Part shown: positions 1-5,313 of the stretch, one piece after another
How positions within the stretch are numbered: the first letter of the stretch is position 1
Layout of the letters: each line of letters begins with the position of its first letter
Source: Christensenella sp. UBA1224
Lineage (GTDB): Bacteria > Bacillota > Clostridia > Christensenellales > Aristaeellaceae
Length of the DNA stretch: 5,313 bases
Reading direction: 5' to 3'
NCBI GenBank assembly: GCA_002309235.1
Contig: DBXA01000054.1
Location: 10,632-15,944, forward strand
Notes under the pieces: model-generated
The model's input: the letters and a program-made list of their open reading frames with translations, nothing else
Databases searched by the model: none
Told to the model about the DNA's origin: nothing
Position numbers and translations under genes: made by a program

Positions 1-151
1 GATCGTTGGAATCCATCACGCGTTCCACTACCTGCTGGTTCTGGCGGAATACGCCGCTCTGGCGCAGCATCTGATCGACGAGTGTGGTCTTGCCGTGATC
101 GACGTGGGCGATGATGGCTATATTTCGGATGTCATTGCGTACGATATTCAA
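1..151 (-). CDS. typA: TypA/BipA ribosome-associated GTPase, N-terminal fragment (runs off left edge)
   Basis: This is the first 50 codons of a translational GTPase, truncated by the window edge. The visible protein reads through DIRNIAIIAHVDHGKTTLVD, with the G1 P-loop AHVDHGKTT at residues 15-23, and continues to ERVMDSND at residues 43-50. That arrangement is typical of the N-terminus of TypA/BipA, an EF-G-like GTPase that binds the ribosome and is linked to ribosome assembly and stress adaptation. LepA begins similarly, but the QxVxERVMDSND stretch fits TypA better. I chose the TTG at 151-149 as the start because an AAAGGAG ribosome binding site (166-160) sits 8 nt upstream and no in-frame ATG lies nearby. 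The gene begins 27 nt after the prfC stop on the same strand with no visible terminator between them, so the two are probably co-transcribed. The G2-G5 motifs and later domains lie outside the window. Confidence 0.9.
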   Translation of the reverse strand, partial: MNIVRNDIRNIAIIAHVDHGKTTLVDQMLRQSGVFRQNQQVVERVMDSND

Positions 152-159
152 AATCAGGA

Positions 160-166
160 CTCCTTT
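160..166 (-). promoter_or_regulatory. Ribosome binding site deciding the TTG start of typA
   Basis: Read on the minus strand this is AAAGGAG, a strong match to the anti-Shine-Dalgarno sequence, followed by an 8-nt spacer and TTG. It is the main reason to accept a TTG start for typA. The only other in-frame candidates close by are CTG and ATT codons just upstream, which lie too near the site. Confidence 0.7.
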
Positions 167-178
167 ATTTCTTGACTC

Positions 179-1810
179 TTAGGAAAGTACGTCCGCTTCC
201 AGACGGTCGGCGGTTTCTGCCAATACGAGGCCTTCGTTGTTTTCCTGTGCCAGCCTTATGGACCATTCATTGGTGAACAGGAGTACATCTCTCCCGGAAC
301 GGTCAATGGCGTGCGCGACAGTCGAGGCGAGCCGAAGCTTGTCAATGGGCTTAGGTGTCTGGACGATCCAGCGGACATGAGTGAATTCCAAGGGCTCCCT
401 TACGATCACAACGCCGTATTCGGTCTTCAGACGGTATTCCAATACATCCATCTGCAGTACGCCTACAACGCCTGCTATGATCTCTTCTCGGCCTATATCG
501 GGGCGTTTAAAGGTCTGTATCGCGCCTTCCTGGGAAAGCTGGGAAACGCCTTTTAAGAACTGCTTGCGCTTCATGCTGTCCTCGGGGCTGATGCGGCAAA
601 AGAATTCCGGCGCGAAGAGGGGGATCCCTGCGTAGCGCACGGGGCTGCCTGTGCACAGCGTATCGCCAAGCCGCATGATGCCAGGGTCGAACAGGCCAAT
701 GATATCACCGGGGTATGCCGTTTCTGTCGCGACATGCTCCTGCGCCATGAACTGCTGGGGCTGGCTCAGACGTATGATCTTTCCGCTGGAGGAATGCCAT
801 ACCTCCATGTCTTTTTCAAATACGCCGGAGCACACGCGCATGAACGCGAGCCTGTCACGGTGTGCAGGGTTCATGTTCGCCTGTATCTTAAAGATGAAGC
901 CTGTGAATTTGTCGCTGGCCGGCTCTATGATGCCTGCGTCGCTCTCCCTTGGGGAAGGCGATGTCGTGTAGCTCAGGAATCTCTTGAGGAAAGGCTCGAC
1001 GCCGAAGTTGTTGCTGGCGGAACCGAAGAACATGGGGGTAAGCTCACCCGCGAGTATCTTATCGAGATCGAAAGGATCTCCCGCAACATCAAGGAGCTCT
1101 GTATCCTCAAGCAGCTTATCATAATAGCTTTGCCCGATGACGCCGGGAAGCTCTGGGTCATCTATGGCGATGCGGCGTACCGTAACACGCTCAGTACCGT
1201 GATTTCCTCCGCCGTAAAGCTCTACCGCCTTTTCATCGCGGTGATAGACGCCCTGGAAATCCCCGTGGATGCCGATGGGCCAGTTGACCGGACAGGAGCG
1301 TATGCCGAGCACGTCTTCGAGCTCCTGCATGAGCTCGAACGGATCTCGTCCCGCGCGGTCCAGCTTGTTGACAAATGTGAATATCGGGATCGAACGCAGG
1401 CGGCAGACCTTAAAAAGCTTTATGGTCTGCGCTTCGACGCCTCGCGCGAAGTCCAGAAGCATCACGGCGCTGTCCGCCGCTACGAGCGTGCGGTAGGTGT
1501 CCTCCGAAAAGTCCTGGTGACCTGGGGTATCCAGTATATTGATGCGATACCCGTCAAAATCGAACTGCATGGCGCTGGAGGTGACGGATATGCCGCGCTG
1601 CTTTTCGATCTCCATCCAGTCGGATGTCGCGTGATGGGCGGCCCTGCGCGCTTTTACCGAGCCTGCCTGCCTGATAGCGCCGCCGTAAAGCAGCAGCTTT
1701 TCGGTAAGAGTGGTCTTACCGGCATCGGGGTGGGAGATGATGGCGAAGGTACGCCTGCGCTTTGTCTCCGCGGCGAGCTCCGGATGGTTTGAGATCGGTT
1801 CTGCGGGCAT
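179..1810 (-). CDS. prfC: Peptide chain release factor 3 (RF3), class II release factor GTPase
   Basis: RF3 is a cytoplasmic GTPase that removes the class I release factors RF1/RF2 from the ribosome after peptide release. The 543-residue product is close to the usual RF3 length of about 530. G-domain motifs are complete: G1 HPDAGKTT at 27-34 after the KRRRTFAIIS lead, G2 RGISVTSS at 72-79, G3 DTPGHQDF at 94-101, G4 NKLD at 148-151 and G5 GSAS at 264-267. The HPDAGKTT variant and the DTPGHQDFSEDTYRTL stretch distinguish RF3 from EF-G, TypA and LepA. Domain II and the RF3 C-terminal domain follow and appear intact through the TAA stop. The ATG at 1810-1808 is preceded by GAGGAGG with about 7 nt spacing, which supports this start. 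The gene is transcribed away from the arabinofuranosidase gene and into typA, forming a translation-factor pair. No frameshift or missing motif was seen. Confidence 0.97.
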   Translation of the reverse strand: MPAEPISNHPELAAETKRRRTFAIISHPDAGKTTLTEKLLLYGGAIRQAGSVKARRAAHHATSDWMEIEKQRGISVTSSAMQFDFDGYRINILDTPGHQDFSEDTYRTLVAADSAVMLLDFARGVEAQTIKLFKVCRLRSIPIFTFVNKLDRAGRDPFELMQELEDVLGIRSCPVNWPIGIHGDFQGVYHRDEKAVELYGGGNHGTERVTVRRIAIDDPELPGVIGQSYYDKLLEDTELLDVAGDPFDLDKILAGELTPMFFGSASNNFGVEPFLKRFLSYTTSPSPRESDAGIIEPASDKFTGFIFKIQANMNPAHRDRLAFMRVCSGVFEKDMEVWHSSSGKIIRLSQPQQFMAQEHVATETAYPGDIIGLFDPGIMRLGDTLCTGSPVRYAGIPLFAPEFFCRISPEDSMKRKQFLKGVSQLSQEGAIQTFKRPDIGREEIIAGVVGVLQMDVLEYRLKTEYGVVIVREPLEFTHVRWIVQTPKPIDKLRLASTVAHAIDRSGRDVLLFTNEWSIRLAQENNEGLVLAETADRLEADVLS

Positions 1811-1841
1811 CGTTCTGCCTCCTCGGGTTATTTCTCATCAG

Positions 1842-1853
1842 GCTTCGAAAAGC
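1842..1853 (-). other. Small UUCG-loop hairpin in the prfC leader
   Basis: On the minus strand this reads GCTT-TTCG-AAGC, a 4-bp stem closed on the stable UUCG-type tetraloop sequence, although the closing pair is U-A and not the optimal C-G. It lies about 30 nt upstream of the prfC start codon, inside the predicted leader. No U-run follows, so it is not an intrinsic terminator. Any regulatory role is unproven. Confidence 0.35.
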
Positions 1854-1875
1854 ATGAAAAACGGCAATGATATAC

Positions 1876-1888
1876 GCCTGCTTCAGGC
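1876..1888 (-). other. Short GC-rich hairpin near the 5' end of the prfC leader
   Basis: The sequence forms GCCTG-AAG-CAGGC on the minus strand, a perfect 5-bp stem with a 3-nt loop. It would begin a few nucleotides after the predicted prfC transcription start, a position where a hairpin can stabilise the mRNA 5' end. No poly-U tract follows, so termination is unlikely. The stem is short enough to arise by chance. Confidence 0.35.
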
Positions 1889-1898
1889 ACTCCGAAAT

Positions 1899-1926
1899 TT
1901 TATAACGCAGGAAAAACCCGTGTCAA
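1899..1926 (-). promoter_or_regulatory. Sigma-A type promoter of prfC (TTGACA, 16 nt, TATAAA)
   Basis: On the minus strand a perfect -35 hexamer TTGACA (1926-1921) is separated by 16 nt from TATAAA (1904-1899), which matches five of the six consensus -10 bases. Transcription would start near position 1892, giving a leader of roughly 80 nt before prfC. This is the best promoter match in the window and fits steady housekeeping expression of the prfC-typA pair. It is a prediction from motif matches only. Confidence 0.75.
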
Positions 1927-2037
1927 TCACAGGTAAGGCAGATTGGGTTAATTTTGCGTACCGGTCAAGGAAAGTGCTGACAATATCCACTATATCAAAG
2001 AAGCTATAAAAGAAGCTTCGGGAGAATAGAAAAGGTG

Positions 2038-2205
2038 ATGTTCGGTGATGCTCATTTGAAAAACTTCTCTATAGATACTTTTTTTGACTCTATCATGACT
2101 TATGTAAATGACCGTCATCGACTGTTACTTTTGACTTGTTCCGGAAATATACTTAAGCATGATGCATATATGTTAAAGAAAAGTAACTCTGGAATAAAAA
2201 AATGA
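2038..2205 (+). CDS. Doubtful 55-residue ORF upstream of the arabinofuranosidase gene
   Basis: An ATG at 2038 opens a frame of 55 codons ending in TGA at 2203-2205. The product starts MFGDAHLKNF and ends NSGIKK, with no membrane segment or motif I can assign. A GGAG lies 13 nt upstream (too far) and AAAGGTG directly abuts the start (too close), so translation initiation looks poor. The AT-rich composition makes a chance ORF of this size plausible, and the repeats in the same stretch look regulatory. I do not recognise it. It could be a small peptide, a leader ORF or noise, and noise is most likely. Confidence 0.15.
   Translation: MFGDAHLKNFSIDTFFDSIMTYVNDRHRLLLLTCSGNILKHDAYMLKKSNSGIKK
2108..2118. 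promoter_or_regulatory. Candidate operator: ATGAC-C-GTCAT palindrome
   Basis: This is a perfect 11-nt inverted repeat with 5-nt arms around a single central base. The ATGAC half-site occurs again as ATGACT at 2095-2100 and 2202-2207, and TGACT also appears at 2085-2089 and 2132-2136. Repeated half-sites around a palindrome upstream of a catabolic operon suggest binding of a transcription factor. The family of that factor cannot be told from the sequence. Confidence 0.3.
2124..2187. repeat. 9-nt inverted repeat (GTTACTTTT ... AAAAGTAAC)
   Basis: GTTACTTTT at 2124-2132 is matched by its exact reverse complement AAAAGTAAC at 2179-2187, with 46 nt between them. The spacing is long for an RNA hairpin but would suit two sites for a looping or dimeric regulator. 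It lies upstream of the TATAAT box at 2228. The match may still be chance in AT-rich DNA. Confidence 0.3.
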
Positions 2206-2227
2206 CTCTAAAGAATGTGGAAGAAGG

Positions 2228-2233
2228 TATAAT
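2228..2233 (+). promoter_or_regulatory. Candidate -10 box (TATAAT) for the arabinofuranosidase operon
   Basis: A perfect TATAAT lies about 95 nt upstream of the arabinofuranosidase start codon. No good -35 is found at 16-18 nt upstream; the best partial match, ATGACT at 2202-2207, is 20 nt away. No TGn extension is present. A strong -10 with a weak -35 would fit activator-dependent transcription, but the sequence is AT-rich and the box could be coincidental. Confidence 0.35.
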
Positions 2234-2328
2234 ATTGTGCTACTATATATTAGTGATAAAAGATGCATAAAATAGTGGCTTGTAAATCATTACGGACACG
2301 GCTTTAACGTGAAAGGAGCATTGCTGTT

Positions 2329-3828
2329 ATGAGCAGGCAGACAGAGGTCGTACTGAACTTCAAAAAGTCTAAAGGCATCATCGATCCCAAGCTGTATGGG
2401 CATTTTTCCGAGCATATAGGCGGTGTGTTCTACGATGGGCTTTGGGTAGGGGAAGACAGCAAGGTCCCGAATATCCGCGGCTTCAGGAAAGCGCTTGTCG
2501 AAAGCTTCCAAAAGATAGCGCCTCCGGTGCTTCGCTGGCCCGGCGGCTGCTTTGCTGAGACATATGACTGGCGGGACGGGATCGGCCCCCGGGAACAAAG
2601 GCCACTGCGAGCCAATTGGTGGTATTCCCATGACCACAGGTTGGAACCGAATGCGGTCGGTACGCATGAATTCATGGATTTCTGCCGTATGGTTGGGGCG
2701 GAACCGTATGTCGCGGCGAACATGACGAGTCTCACACCGCTCGATATCCGCAATTGGATGGAGTATTGCAACTTCCCCGCAGGATCGACCACACTTGCGA
2801 AGCAGCGTGGGGAAAATGGGGATCCGGAGCCGTTCAACGTAAAATACTGGGGCATCGGGAATGAGAACTGGGGCGGCGGCGGCCAGATGACACCGGAGGA
2901 GAACATCTGGGAATTCAAGCGTTATTCGACGATCTGCAACAGCCTGGATAAGGGGCAGTACCATTTTATCATGTGCGGCGCGAACGGGCACGATGTCGAA
3001 TGGACCAGGAGGATCATGAAGGAATGGGCGTCAAGCCGCTGGCACGAGGCCCCTGTCTGGGGCATGAGCGTCCATTACTACTGCGGCACTGCCGGCTGGC
3101 CGCAGGATTTCACGGAAGATCAATGGTACCAGCAGCTGTTCCAGGCCGATTTTATGCGGCGTATCGTGGATGACCACAGGGCGGCGATGGATGAATTCGA
3201 TCCTGAACGAAAGATCAAATTGGTGGTCGATGAATGGGGATGCTGGCATAAGGACGGATCCGGCCCAAGCAAGGGCTATAACCTGTTCGAACAGCAAAGC
3301 AGCATGCGGGATGCGATGGTCGCTGCCATGACCTTGAATCTTTTCAACAATCGCTGCGATGTTGTGGGAATGGCCAATGTAGCCCAGCTGTGCAACAACC
3401 TGCATTCCCTTTATCTGGCGGGCGGGGAGCACTTTGTAGAGACTCCCAATTACCATGTGTTCGATATGTTCCAGGGACATAAAGGCGGACGCCAGATCGA
3501 TACATCGACAGATGCGCTTTACCTCGAGAGGGAGGGCTTTGCGCCTCTTCAGACGCTCAGCGTGAGCGCATCCGAGAAGGATGGAGCGGTAACTCTCACG
3601 ATAGCGAATCTGGATATGTCCCAGGCACAGGAAGTAAAGCTTATACCAGTGGGGAAGAAGCTAGGAAACAAAGCGGAAATGATCACGCTCCGGCATGATG
3701 ATGTACATGCCTGCAACACTTTTGAGGAACCTTTTGCCGTCGTACCTTCACGTACAGAGATCGCGTTTGAAAAAGAGGCATGCGTCACGGTGCCGGCAGC
3801 CGGGATCGCTGCATTGAGGATCAGATGA
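2329..3828 (+). CDS. GH51 alpha-L-arabinofuranosidase, cytoplasmic
   Basis: The 499-residue product is a retaining glycoside hydrolase of family 51, which releases terminal alpha-L-arabinofuranosyl residues from arabinan, arabinoxylan oligosaccharides or arabinosides. Length matches the family (about 500). The N-terminal (beta/alpha)8 barrel shows GHFSEH at 24-29, RWPGGCFAETYDWRDGIGP at 69-87, the acid/base motif WGIGNEN with Glu179, and the nucleophile motif VVDEWG with Glu302. The two catalytic positions agree well with characterised bacterial GH51 enzymes. A C-terminal beta-sandwich domain follows to residue 499. No signal peptide is present, so it should act inside the cell on imported oligosaccharides. 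The ATG is preceded by AAAGGAG (2312-2318) with a 10-nt spacer. Its stop overlaps the next gene's start as ATGA, which implies translational coupling to the glycyl radical enzyme activase. Exact substrate is open, because GH51 also contains some endoglucanases. Confidence 0.95.
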   Translation: MSRQTEVVLNFKKSKGIIDPKLYGHFSEHIGGVFYDGLWVGEDSKVPNIRGFRKALVESFQKIAPPVLRWPGGCFAETYDWRDGIGPREQRPLRANWWYSHDHRLEPNAVGTHEFMDFCRMVGAEPYVAANMTSLTPLDIRNWMEYCNFPAGSTTLAKQRGENGDPEPFNVKYWGIGNENWGGGGQMTPEENIWEFKRYSTICNSLDKGQYHFIMCGANGHDVEWTRRIMKEWASSRWHEAPVWGMSVHYYCGTAGWPQDFTEDQWYQQLFQADFMRRIVDDHRAAMDEFDPERKIKLVVDEWGCWHKDGSGPSKGYNLFEQQSSMRDAMVAAMTLNLFNNRCDVVGMANVAQLCNNLHSLYLAGGEHFVETPNYHVFDMFQGHKGGRQIDTSTDALYLEREGFAPLQTLSVSASEKDGAVTLTIANLDMSQAQEVKLIPVGKKLGNKAEMITLRHDDVHACNTFEEPFAVVPSRTEIAFEKEACVTVPAAGIAALRIR

Positions 3829-4688
3829 CAGAGATCGAGAAGATAACGGGCCTGGTATTTGATATCGAGGAATTCGCGGTTTACGACGGGCCGGGGATCC
3901 GCTGCGCGGTATTCGTAAAAGGCTGTCCGCTCCGATGCATGTGGTGCCATAATCCGGAAGGGCTAGTGCCGCACCCCCAGCGCGTGGTATCGCTTTCCCT
4001 GTGTACGCACTGCGGCGCATGCAAAAAGGTGTGTCCTTCACCTGATAAGTGCATCGGCTGCGGCAGGTGCGTGTCCGTATGCCCCAACGGCTGCATACGC
4101 ATTGCCGGAAAGCACATGACGGCGGGAGAGACTGCGGCAAGGATACGCAAAAACGCGGCTGTACTGAAAATGAACGGCGGCGGTGTGACTTTCTCCGGCG
4201 GAGAGGTTTTGCTGCAGAGTGATTTCATCATTGCTGTCCGTAAACTCCTTCCGGATCTGCATGCTCTTATCGAGACCAGCGGTTATGCGCCTTCGGATGT
4301 GTTCCGCAGGACATGCGAGGCGATGGACATGGTGATCATGGATATCAAGATAGTGGATCCGGCACTTCATAAAAGATATACCGGGGTCGAGAACAAGCTG
4401 ATACTGGATAACCTTGCGATCCTTAAAGGTTCGGACATGCCGTTCCGTATCCGCGTTCCTCTGATACCGGGTGTGAACGATACGCCTGAAAACATGGAAA
4501 GCACAGCTGCGCTTCTTGCCGATGCGGATAAGCTGGAAAAAGTTGAGCTGCTGCGCTACAATAAGGCAGCCGGCGCAAAATACCCGAGCGTAGGTATGAG
4601 GTATGAACCGGATTTTCCGGAACAGCAGGAGCCGCGCGTTTTTACAAAACCGTTTGAAAAAAGAGGGATAGAAGTAAGTATCCTTTGA
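3825..4688 (+). CDS. Glycyl radical enzyme activating enzyme (radical SAM, with two extra 4Fe-4S clusters)
   Basis: This 287-residue protein uses S-adenosylmethionine to generate a 5'-deoxyadenosyl radical that abstracts hydrogen from a glycine of a partner glycyl radical enzyme. YDGPGIR at 20-26 leads to the radical SAM motif CPLRCMWC (Cys34, Cys38, Cys41). A ferredoxin-like insert follows with two complete cysteine sets (60, 63, 66, 70 and 76, 79, 82, 86), as in most activases other than the classical PFL activase. Later motifs are FSGGE at 123-127, ETSGY at 150-154, MDIK at 172-175, HKRYTG at 182-187 and IPGVND at 214-219. The position after GGE is Val where Pro is usual. I chose the ATG at 3825 and not the upstream ATG at 3780, because it overlaps the arabinofuranosidase stop as ATGA, has GAGGA 4 nt upstream, and gives the expected N-terminus. 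The adjacent downstream gene is the obvious partner. Confidence 0.95.
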   Translation: MTEIEKITGLVFDIEEFAVYDGPGIRCAVFVKGCPLRCMWCHNPEGLVPHPQRVVSLSLCTHCGACKKVCPSPDKCIGCGRCVSVCPNGCIRIAGKHMTAGETAARIRKNAAVLKMNGGGVTFSGGEVLLQSDFIIAVRKLLPDLHALIETSGYAPSDVFRRTCEAMDMVIMDIKIVDPALHKRYTGVENKLILDNLAILKGSDMPFRIRVPLIPGVNDTPENMESTAALLADADKLEKVELLRYNKAAGAKYPSVGMRYEPDFPEQQEPRVFTKPFEKRGIEVSIL

Positions 4689-4691
4689 CAT

Positions 4692-4697
4692 GGGAGG
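4692..4697 (+). promoter_or_regulatory. Ribosome binding site of the glycyl radical enzyme gene
   Basis: GGGAGG followed by five A residues precedes the ATG at 4703. This clear site supports starting the glycyl radical enzyme here, so its short N-terminus is not an artefact of choosing a late start. In addition, the gene upstream ends only 14 nt before this ATG. Confidence 0.75.
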
Positions 4698-4702
4698 AAA
4701 AA

Positions 4703-5313
4703 ATGGAGACAAAAGAGATTCGCCGGGAGCTTTCGAAAGAACGCTGGGATGCCATAGCCGCAAGGATACAGGATCCTTCTCTCACATTGTCTGAAAGGGC
4801 AGCGCTAAGGCTTAAACTGTTCCTGGAGGAAGAGGAGATCATACAGGTTCCGGGCGAGAATATCCCAGTGTGGCGCACGATCATAAGCTTTCCGGATATC
4901 TATGCGCAAGGGGAAAAGGAAAGGCTCACCAAAGGGCATTATGTACATGAACAGGGCCGCGTCTGCAATATATCCAGCGATTGGGAGGGCGTGATCCGCG
5001 AAGGCCTGCTCCCGAGGAGGGAAAAAGCCAATAAGGATATGCGTTCTGCGATCGACGCTGTGATCGCTTATACGGATCGGTATCATTTGCCGGCTCTTTC
5101 TGATGCGGTGCGCTATGGCGCCAAAAGCTATCTGACGGCGCTTCAGATGTTCCGCGTGCTCCACTTCTGCCTGTGGGCTTCGAATGTCTACCATAACACG
5201 GTAGGCAGGTTCGACCAGTACATGTATCCGTACTACAAAAAAGATATCGAGAGCGGGGCATTGGACGATGAAAAGGCGCTCGCTTTGACAGAGGAATTCT
5301 TTATGTCCTTTAA
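4703..5313 (+). CDS. Pyruvate formate-lyase-family glycyl radical enzyme, N-terminal fragment (runs off right edge)
   Basis: The first 203 residues of a glycyl radical enzyme are visible, ending in mid-codon at the window edge. The call rests on a PFL-like stretch from about residue 90, SSDWEGVIREGLL, through LHFCLWASN at 153-161 to GRFDQYMYPYYKKDIESG at 168-185 and EEFFMSF at 197-203. The GR(F/L)DQY(M/L)YPYY(K/R)xD signature is typical of the dehydratase/lyase branch (glycerol dehydratase, choline trimethylamine-lyase and relatives) more than of true pyruvate formate-lyase. The activase gene directly upstream supports the call strongly. The thiyl cysteine and the C-terminal glycyl radical loop lie outside the window, so activity and substrate cannot be assigned. 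The N-terminus looks short: from memory the DQYxYPYY motif falls roughly 80-100 residues later in well-known members. A neighbouring arabinofuranosidase suggests a sugar- or glycoside-derived substrate, which is an inference. Confidence 0.88.
   Translation, partial: METKEIRRELSKERWDAIAARIQDPSLTLSERAALRLKLFLEEEEIIQVPGENIPVWRTIISFPDIYAQGEKERLTKGHYVHEQGRVCNISSDWEGVIREGLLPRREKANKDMRSAIDAVIAYTDRYHLPALSDAVRYGAKSYLTALQMFRVLHFCLWASNVYHNTVGRFDQYMYPYYKKDIESGALDDEKALALTEEFFMSF

Larger units (their letters stand above)
1811..2328. other. Divergent intergenic region between prfC and the arabinofuranosidase gene
   Basis: This 518-nt gap holds no convincing gene. The part next to prfC (1811-1926) carries its leader and promoter. 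From about 2040 to 2290 the sequence becomes much more AT-rich than the flanking genes and is dense in short repeats: TGACT-type boxes, an ATGAC-C-GTCAT palindrome, a TTCCGGAA palindrome at 2139-2146, a 9-nt inverted repeat, and GATGCATA repeated at 2161-2168 and 2262-2269. This pattern fits a regulated promoter region for the plus-strand operon. A doubtful 55-codon ORF (2038-2205) overlaps these elements. Confidence 0.7.

Noticed and set aside
734..1792. A long plus-strand open frame (352 codons) opposite prfC
   Set aside because: It is antisense to the intact RF3 gene, whose GTPase motifs are all present. The predicted protein shows no family motif, and no ribosome binding site or promoter was found for it.
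1854..2009. A 51-codon plus-strand frame (starting MKNGNDIRLL) upstream of prfC
   Set aside because: It lies across the strong opposite-strand prfC promoter and leader, lacks a ribosome binding site, and no promoter for it is visible. The frame is a continuation of an antisense open frame from prfC.
2000..2019. Inverted repeat GAAGCT ... AGCTTC considered as a terminator
   Set aside because: The 6-bp stem is weak with an 8-nt loop and has no adequate T-run on either side. No gene ends just before it on either strand.
2038..2070. Resemblance of FGDAHLKNF in the small ORF to GDAHxxNF motifs of kinase-like proteins
   Set aside because: The match is limited to a few residues and nothing else in the 55-residue frame supports such a domain.
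2102..2118. Possible catabolite repression (cre) site at TGTAAATGACCGTCA
   Set aside because: It resembles the first half of a CcpA site, but the central CG spacing and the right half do not fit the consensus. The ATGAC palindrome explains the symmetry better.
2131..2153. TTGACT ... TATACT considered as a promoter
   Set aside because: The hexamers are good, but the spacer is only 11 nt, too short for a sigma-A promoter.
2290..2991. A 233-codon minus-strand open frame opposite the arabinofuranosidase gene
   Set aside because: It lies antisense to a well-supported GH51 gene and shows no recognisable domain. The long frame reflects the coding bias of the true gene.
4038..4763. A 241-codon minus-strand open frame over the activase gene
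   Set aside because: It is antisense to the radical SAM activase with complete cysteine motifs, has no domain of its own, and crosses the intergenic gap and ribosome binding site of the next gene.

Overview
The window looks like chromosomal DNA from an anaerobic, fermentative bacterium, most likely a Firmicute of the Clostridia type. The clues are strong AAAGGAG/GGGAGG ribosome binding sites, a close match to a sigma-A promoter (TTGACA, 16 nt, TATAAA), an oxygen-sensitive glycyl radical enzyme system and a cytoplasmic plant-polysaccharide glycosidase. Coding DNA is moderately GC-rich by eye, while the central non-coding block is clearly AT-rich. The lineage call is an inference; no rRNA or other taxonomic marker is present.

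Left part (1-1810, minus strand): two translational GTPases lie in tandem. prfC (release factor 3) is complete and is followed 27 nt later by the start of typA/bipA, which runs off the left edge. typA appears to use a TTG start behind a strong ribosome binding site. A near-consensus promoter and a leader of about 80 nt with two small hairpins precede prfC.

Middle (1811-2328): a 518-nt divergent intergenic region. Its prfC-proximal part holds the prfC leader and promoter. The abf-proximal part is AT-rich, with an 11-nt palindrome ATGAC-C-GTCAT, several further TGACT boxes, a 9-nt inverted repeat, a TATAAT box without a good -35, and one doubtful 55-codon ORF. This suggests a regulated, possibly activator-dependent, promoter for the right-hand genes.

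Right part (2329-5313, plus strand): a compact three-gene unit. It encodes a GH51 alpha-L-arabinofuranosidase (499 aa), a glycyl radical enzyme activase (287 aa) whose start overlaps the glycosidase stop as ATGA, and, 14 nt later, the N-terminal 203 residues of a pyruvate formate-lyase-family glycyl radical enzyme cut by the right edge. The activase would install the glycyl radical on the downstream enzyme. The tight coupling to a GH51 enzyme suggests that the radical enzyme works on something derived from an arabinoside, but its substrate cannot be read from this fragment. The radical enzyme also seems to have an unusually short N-terminus. This operon is the most interesting part of the window.
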